Source of the DNA: Owenweeksia sp964619125
Lineage (GTDB): Bacteria > Bacteroidota > Bacteroidia > Flavobacteriales > Schleiferiaceae
Direction: 5' to 3'
Length of the DNA stretch: 64,000 nucleotides
Assembly (NCBI GenBank): GCA_964619125.1
Contig: CAZUCA010000007.1
Span: 9,085 to 73,084, forward strand
Under the pieces are notes generated by a model that was not told the DNA's origin, did not search any database, and saw nothing but the letters and a program-made list of their open reading frames with translations. A program made the position numbers and the translations under genes. This document shows positions 59,999 through 64,000 of this stretch, one piece after another; the stretch's first letter is position 1, and the number at the start of each line of letters is the position of its first letter.

Positions 59999-61930
59999 TC
60001 AGCGCACTAAGGTTAAATGGCCCTGGCGGTATTTCTCTTCATCAAAACGGGCCTTATAAGTGAGTTTGAAAATATATACCCCCGAGCTGGCTGTACCGCC
60101 CGCAAAGCTTCCATCCCAGGCATGATTAGGGCTATCTGATTGAAATACCTGTCTTCCCCAGCGGTCAAAAATACTGAGATAAAAGTACTGCAGATCACAT
60201 ACCGAACGGATGCGGAAATAGTCATTGGTTCCATCATTATTGGGGGTAAAGGCATTGGCCACCCAGATATCACAATGGCAGTCCTCAAAACTGGCATATA
60301 GGTGATGGGTCAGACTTTCACAGCCATTACTGATCGTCATTTCCACCTCCCCTTCCGATTCCACTTCAAAACTATTGCCTGCTACCCGCTCATTCCATAG
60401 CACCTCAGTATGGGGCTCACTAAAACGCAATTCAGAGCCATGACCCAGGCAAAAGCTGGTGTCTTCAGGCAGGCGGAGATCCTGCAAGGGCCGGGGCAGA
60501 TCAAGGCTTACTGTGTCCCACAATTCACAGCCCAGGGTGTCAGTAGCACTTAGTACATATTGCCTTCCGGCATAGCCATAAATACGGGCGCTGGTATCGC
60601 CGGTATTCCACAAGTAGCTACTTCCCTTTACCCGTGGCGGGCCGATAAGGCTGGAGTCGCCTTGGCAAAGCACCTCATCCTGCTTTAGTCCTAAAGACAA
60701 GGTTTCACAATAGTTACTACCGTCAAGACAGTTGCTGGTTTGCATGGCGGTAGGAAAAGTGAGGCGGCAGGGGCGGTCAAAAGTAAAGGCGGTATCCACA
60801 AAACGGAATGACCAGAAGCTATTTGGATTTTCGATGGCCGAAATATAATTGCGGTCACGCCGGGCTATATAGATGCGGCCATCGGGCGCAAGCTGAAGTC
60901 CCCCAAAAGGATATTTAAGGTTTGAATTGGCGATAGCCGTAGCCACTACTTTGCGGCCATCCCAAATGGTAGGCTGATGCAGAATGGATATGCCGAAGGC
61001 CCATACATACGCCGGCTCATTGTGGGCTACAAAACCCGAACTCACATATAGCACTTGCCCGTCAGGGGAAAACTCCACCCCGTAGATCTGTAGTTGAGGA
61101 TACTCCCGGCCGAATCCATCGAGTTTGATAAGTTCCGTAAGTTTCCCGGTGGCCTTGTCAAATGCAAAGAGCTCCACAATGCGGTCCTGATAAATAGCCA
61201 GCGCCAGCTTATCGCCCTGCTGATTGAATTTCATCTGTCCGATTGAATTCCAGTAAGCGAGGCTCCAGGGCGAAACACCCCGGTGATAGCTACCTACATA
61301 GCTCACTTCAGGTCTTAAACTGGCCATGGTACTACTGGCATCGATATGATAGGCATAAAAAAGCCCCCCGGTAGCTCCGGCCGCACTGGCACTGCTACTG
61401 GTATCATAATCGTGCGCTACCAGCCAAAAGCCTCCCCGCCCATCGGGTGTTGCGGCTAATTTCTCGGTCACCGCATCCTGCAGTTTCCTACTTCCTTCCA
61501 CTATCACCTTACCCTGCTCTCTGCGTACATCGTATACATTAAGGCCGTCGAGAAAAGAAATAGTATCGGCAGACCCTACCGTAAACACCAGAAAACGGGC
61601 ACAGGGATTGGCGGGATGGGGAACAATCATAGCCGAATGAGTGGAAGAGAAATTGCCTTTGAGGGCGGCGGCAATTTTTTTCCCCTGGCTATCATAAACC
61701 CTGCTGCCATCGGTGGAAAAAAGAACCCGGCCCCTGGGCTCTGTCACCACCGCACATCCTTCATCGGTAGCAATAGGACCATCGATAACCAGGGGCGGAC
61801 TGGTGGAAAAATCAATACCTAAACCCTCGCCAAAATACCAGGTTTGCGATTGGGCCGTCAGTAGTTCCGCCTGGCTTACGATAAAAACCAGAAGAACAAA
61901 CAGGCCAATATGTAGCCGTTTGAATAACAT
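59999..61930 (-). CDS. Type IX secretion substrate with gliding-motility-associated C-terminal domain (beta-propeller-like)
   Basis: A 643-residue protein. A signal peptide (residues 1-25) is followed by a large repetitive WD/YVTN-type beta region (residues about 30-390), with DEGCAVVTEPRGRVLFSTDG, YGVEFSPDGQVLYVSSGF and GLQLAPDGRIYIARRDRNYI. A PKD/Ig-like region (about 420-540) and the C-terminal CHU-C/gliding-motility domain come next: VANAFTPNNDGTNDYFRIRSVCDLQYFYLSIFDRWGRQVFQSDSPNHAWDG, ending YKARFDEEKYRQGHLTLVR. The final Leu-Thr-Leu-Val-Arg is a type B sorting ending. The protein is probably secreted or attached to the cell surface. Confidence 0.88.
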   Translation of the reverse strand: MLFKRLHIGLFVLLVFIVSQAELLTAQSQTWYFGEGLGIDFSTSPPLVIDGPIATDEGCAVVTEPRGRVLFSTDGSRVYDSQGKKIAAALKGNFSSTHSAMIVPHPANPCARFLVFTVGSADTISFLDGLNVYDVRREQGKVIVEGSRKLQDAVTEKLAATPDGRGGFWLVAHDYDTSSSASAAGATGGLFYAYHIDASSTMASLRPEVSYVGSYHRGVSPWSLAYWNSIGQMKFNQQGDKLALAIYQDRIVELFAFDKATGKLTELIKLDGFGREYPQLQIYGVEFSPDGQVLYVSSGFVAHNEPAYVWAFGISILHQPTIWDGRKVVATAIANSNLKYPFGGLQLAPDGRIYIARRDRNYISAIENPNSFWSFRFVDTAFTFDRPCRLTFPTAMQTSNCLDGSNYCETLSLGLKQDEVLCQGDSSLIGPPRVKGSSYLWNTGDTSARIYGYAGRQYVLSATDTLGCELWDTVSLDLPRPLQDLRLPEDTSFCLGHGSELRFSEPHTEVLWNERVAGNSFEVESEGEVEMTISNGCESLTHHLYASFEDCHCDIWVANAFTPNNDGTNDYFRIRSVCDLQYFYLSIFDRWGRQVFQSDSPNHAWDGSFAGGTASSGVYIFKLTYKARFDEEKYRQGHLTLVR

Positions 61931-62050
61931 AACTTAGGTCTTGTCTATAAAAATGATTTACAGACGCAGGTTGTTTAGCTAAGGTGCTATTCAATAAGCG
62001 TTATCGAGACCGTAATAGTATACTTACAGCTTAAGCTAAAGTGTTAAAGT

Positions 62051-64000
62051 TTAGCGCAAAAGGCTGAAATAGCCATAAATAGTGGAAGAGCCATTCGGAG
62101 TGGAAAATTTAATATGGTAGGTAAATACTCCTTCGGGACATTCCCTGCCATCGAGGGTACCGTCGAATCTGCTCTCAGGATCATTACTACTGAAGACCAT
62201 TTTGCCGAAACGGTCAAAAATTTCGAGACGATAGCTCCTGAAATCACATAAGGTTCCGGGGCCAATAGATTCATTCATGCCATCGCCATTAGGCGTAAAG
62301 GCAGATGGGAAGGCCAGCTGGCAATTGCAATCAAACTTATCTACAGTAAAGTACTCCACGCTTTCCGTGCAACCATCACTGATTTCCACCCGGTAGTTAC
62401 CTGGCCGGGTAATCTGGCGGCTGTCTTTAAGGCCATCGCCCCACTGCAGGCTAAGGCCAATAGGCACTTCTACCCAAAGAGAGCCCCCGTGGCAGAAACT
62501 GGTATCACTAAAAATCTGCATGGAATCCAGGCCGGGCTGCGGCGCAATTTCAAAACTATCAGTAAGCAGGCATCCCAGCGGGGTATAGGCTTCGAGGAAA
62601 TAAGTACCGGTTTGGTAAAAAGTGGCCGAGTGGGTATTCTGGCCAGTACTCCATTGCACCGAGCTAAAGTCGCTGGTAGAGATGGATAATACCAAACTAT
62701 CATTCTCGCAGATCTCATAAATGCTGTCACTGAGAGGCTCCACCGCTTCCTGGAACTGAATATTCATATAATCAATCACTTCGCATCCGCCGGCAAAGGT
62801 GCGCTTTACCCAGTATTGGCCATCTTCATCAAAGTAGTGGTTACTGGCCTGGCTGCCGTCGTACCATTCATAGCTGAGAGCTCCGGCGGTAAGGGCCGAG
62901 AGAGTTATGCCCCCAGGCTCACATATTACCGTGTCAGCAGGCAGAGCGGCCGGAATATTGGCGGCGCTTTCAATTATGGCATCAAGGGTATCGGTAACGG
63001 TGCAGCCGCTAATAGTGTCTTCGGCAGTAAACCAGATGAGGCCGGTACTAAAAAAAGAAGCGGAATTAGCGGCACTGCCATTACTCCAGTTAAAGTTTAC
63101 ATAAGGTCCACTAACCAGAAGGTAAAGGGAATCACAGATGACAGTATCGTCAGGAAAAAAATTGTTAGTAACCGCTAAAGTGCCAATGGTAATGGTATCG
63201 CCATAACTACAGCCCGAGGCATCAGTCCAATTGAGCCAGTAGGTGCCGGCACTGTTTACCGTGATGCTATCGCTGCCAGCGCCGTTACTCCAGGTGTACT
63301 GGTCGCCGTTTTGCATGGGCCGGCCAATTTTGAAATTGCTGTTGGGGCATACGCTGGTATCATTACCTAATACGGGGCCTATTATCGGGCAGGGATCGTC
63401 GGCAATAATGTACTGGGCGGAAGTGTTGCGCTGTCCCAGTGAAAAATCAGGCAGGTTGGAGGCATTGGTAAGCGTCCAGGCAGGGGCGGCGTTATCAGGC
63501 CGGGTAGCCAGGCTTACGCTATTGTATGGTAGAGCCCCACTGACTGGCCCCGGAAAGAGATCCACATCGTAGGATTTGCTGTGAAAAGCATTGAAAACAC
63601 CGAAGTAATAATCTACCCCGGCTGGGATGGAAATACCCTGATGGGATAAGGGCAGGGTATCAACCAGATAGAGATGAGTGCCGCTAGCCCCGCCGGGATT
63701 AGGGGAGATAACGATACTATCGCCACTGAGGCTGTGCCCGATGGCGGGATTGGTCCCATTGTAGTTGTAAAAAGAACGATCACCCACCGGTGCAGAGGAA
63801 GCCACCCAGGCGGGGCCGTTGGTAAGGGTACCGTTTGGACCGCCGGCCTTCAGATTAGTGAGGGTAGTACCGGCGCCATCATCAAAGCGAAAGTATGTCA
63901 ATAAGTTAGGTTCTGTACCACTAAGCTTTCGGCACATCATATCCCTGATTTCTGTTTGGCTGAGGGCCTTATCCCAGAAGCTGAACTCATCCAGCTGACC
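62051..64000 (-). CDS. Large surface adhesin with LamG-like domain and gliding-motility C-terminal domain (5' truncated)
   Basis: The window's right edge cuts the N-terminus; the frame is open to base 64000 and about 649 residues are visible, so the internal ATG at 63940 is not the start. The visible part begins with the end of a LamG/concanavalin-A-like domain (FSFWDKALSQTEIRDMMCRKLSG, TYFRFDDGAGTTLTNLKAGG). Cys-rich repeated PKD/Ig-like modules then recur around C-x-SxxxxW-SNG (YTWSNGAGSDSITVN; FNWSNGSAANSASFF). The C-terminal gliding-motility domain ends TIYGYFSLLR. It is probably a secreted or anchored adhesin of the type IX pathway, next to another such substrate. Confidence 0.85.
   Translation of the reverse strand, partial: GQLDEFSFWDKALSQTEIRDMMCRKLSGTEPNLLTYFRFDDGAGTTLTNLKAGGPNGTLTNGPAWVASSAPVGDRSFYNYNGTNPAIGHSLSGDSIVISPNPGGASGTHLYLVDTLPLSHQGISIPAGVDYYFGVFNAFHSKSYDVDLFPGPVSGALPYNSVSLATRPDNAAPAWTLTNASNLPDFSLGQRNTSAQYIIADDPCPIIGPVLGNDTSVCPNSNFKIGRPMQNGDQYTWSNGAGSDSITVNSAGTYWLNWTDASGCSYGDTITIGTLAVTNNFFPDDTVICDSLYLLVSGPYVNFNWSNGSAANSASFFSTGLIWFTAEDTISGCTVTDTLDAIIESAANIPAALPADTVICEPGGITLSALTAGALSYEWYDGSQASNHYFDEDGQYWVKRTFAGGCEVIDYMNIQFQEAVEPLSDSIYEICENDSLVLSISTSDFSSVQWSTGQNTHSATFYQTGTYFLEAYTPLGCLLTDSFEIAPQPGLDSMQIFSDTSFCHGGSLWVEVPIGLSLQWGDGLKDSRQITRPGNYRVEISDGCTESVEYFTVDKFDCNCQLAFPSAFTPNGDGMNESIGPGTLCDFRSYRLEIFDRFGKMVFSSNDPESRFDGTLDGRECPEGVFTYHIKFSTPNGSSTIYGYFSLLR

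Overview
The window is chromosomal DNA of a member of the phylum Bacteroidota, most likely order Flavobacteriales. Several signs agree. There are many exact TAnnTTTG -7 promoter boxes. Two genes end in type IX secretion (gliding-motility-associated) C-terminal domains. DUF4249 lipoproteins lie beside a TonB-dependent receptor carrying an N-terminal carboxypeptidase-regulatory-like domain. BshA, a GH3/beta-lactamase fusion and the lineage-typical DnaK sequence fit as well. Family-level placement (Cryomorphaceae/Schleiferiaceae-like) is only a guess. Coding density is very high, with many 1- or 4-base ATGA/TGATG gene overlaps. I see no rRNA, tRNA, CRISPR array, prophage, transposase or defence island.

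Layout. 1-6 kb: 3' part of a 2-oxoglutarate/Fe(II) oxygenase, an eIF1/SUI1-like factor, and a leftward operon of GH3-beta-lactamase fusion, MORN-repeat lipoprotein and bshA. 6-13 kb: rightward run of a small membrane protein, mutL, two rhomboid proteases, an endonuclease/exonuclease/phosphatase protein and a GT39-like membrane glycosyltransferase. 13-18 kb: leftward Aquifex-type aconitase, 2-Cys peroxiredoxin and a TSUP permease-methyltransferase-ZIP operon. 18.0-19.05 kb: a non-coding array of about 156-bp hairpin repeats containing a 100-N assembly gap. 19-31.8 kb: sodium:solute symporter, a THUMP RNA methyltransferase, a glutaminyl cyclase lipoprotein, an ArsC-like protein, priA, an FKBP lipoprotein, YhhN, an M48 protease, Hsp20, and the operon panB-RluA-like-membrane protein. 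31.8-38 kb: a solitary DUF4249 protein, dnaK, truA, tpx and a thioredoxin pair. 38-42 kb: the polyphosphate operon sixA-ppk1-ppx. 42.1-50.3 kb: a rightward five-gene outer-membrane operon (unknown exported protein, TonB receptor, two DUF4249 lipoproteins, MG2/plug-type exported protein). 50-59 kb: housekeeping genes mazG, def, ruvX, RecD-like helicase, DUF3822, rsmD, rdgB, rlmH, nadC, YihY and DUF2147. 60-64 kb: two leftward type IX secretion substrates, the second truncated by the window edge.

The most interesting items are: (1) the hairpin-repeat array, whose assembly gap joins seamlessly in phase; (2) TTAACC direct repeats between the polyphosphate operon and the TonB/DUF4249 operon, resembling a Pho box; (3) the TonB/DUF4249/MG2 operon, whose substrate is unknown; (4) a pair of about 50-bp elements, each starting exactly 9 nt after a stop codon and in the direction of transcription; (5) abutting divergent -7 boxes between panB and a DUF4249 gene; (6) leaderless promoter arrangements; (7) a DUF3822 gene whose conserved N-terminus has no ordinary start codon.
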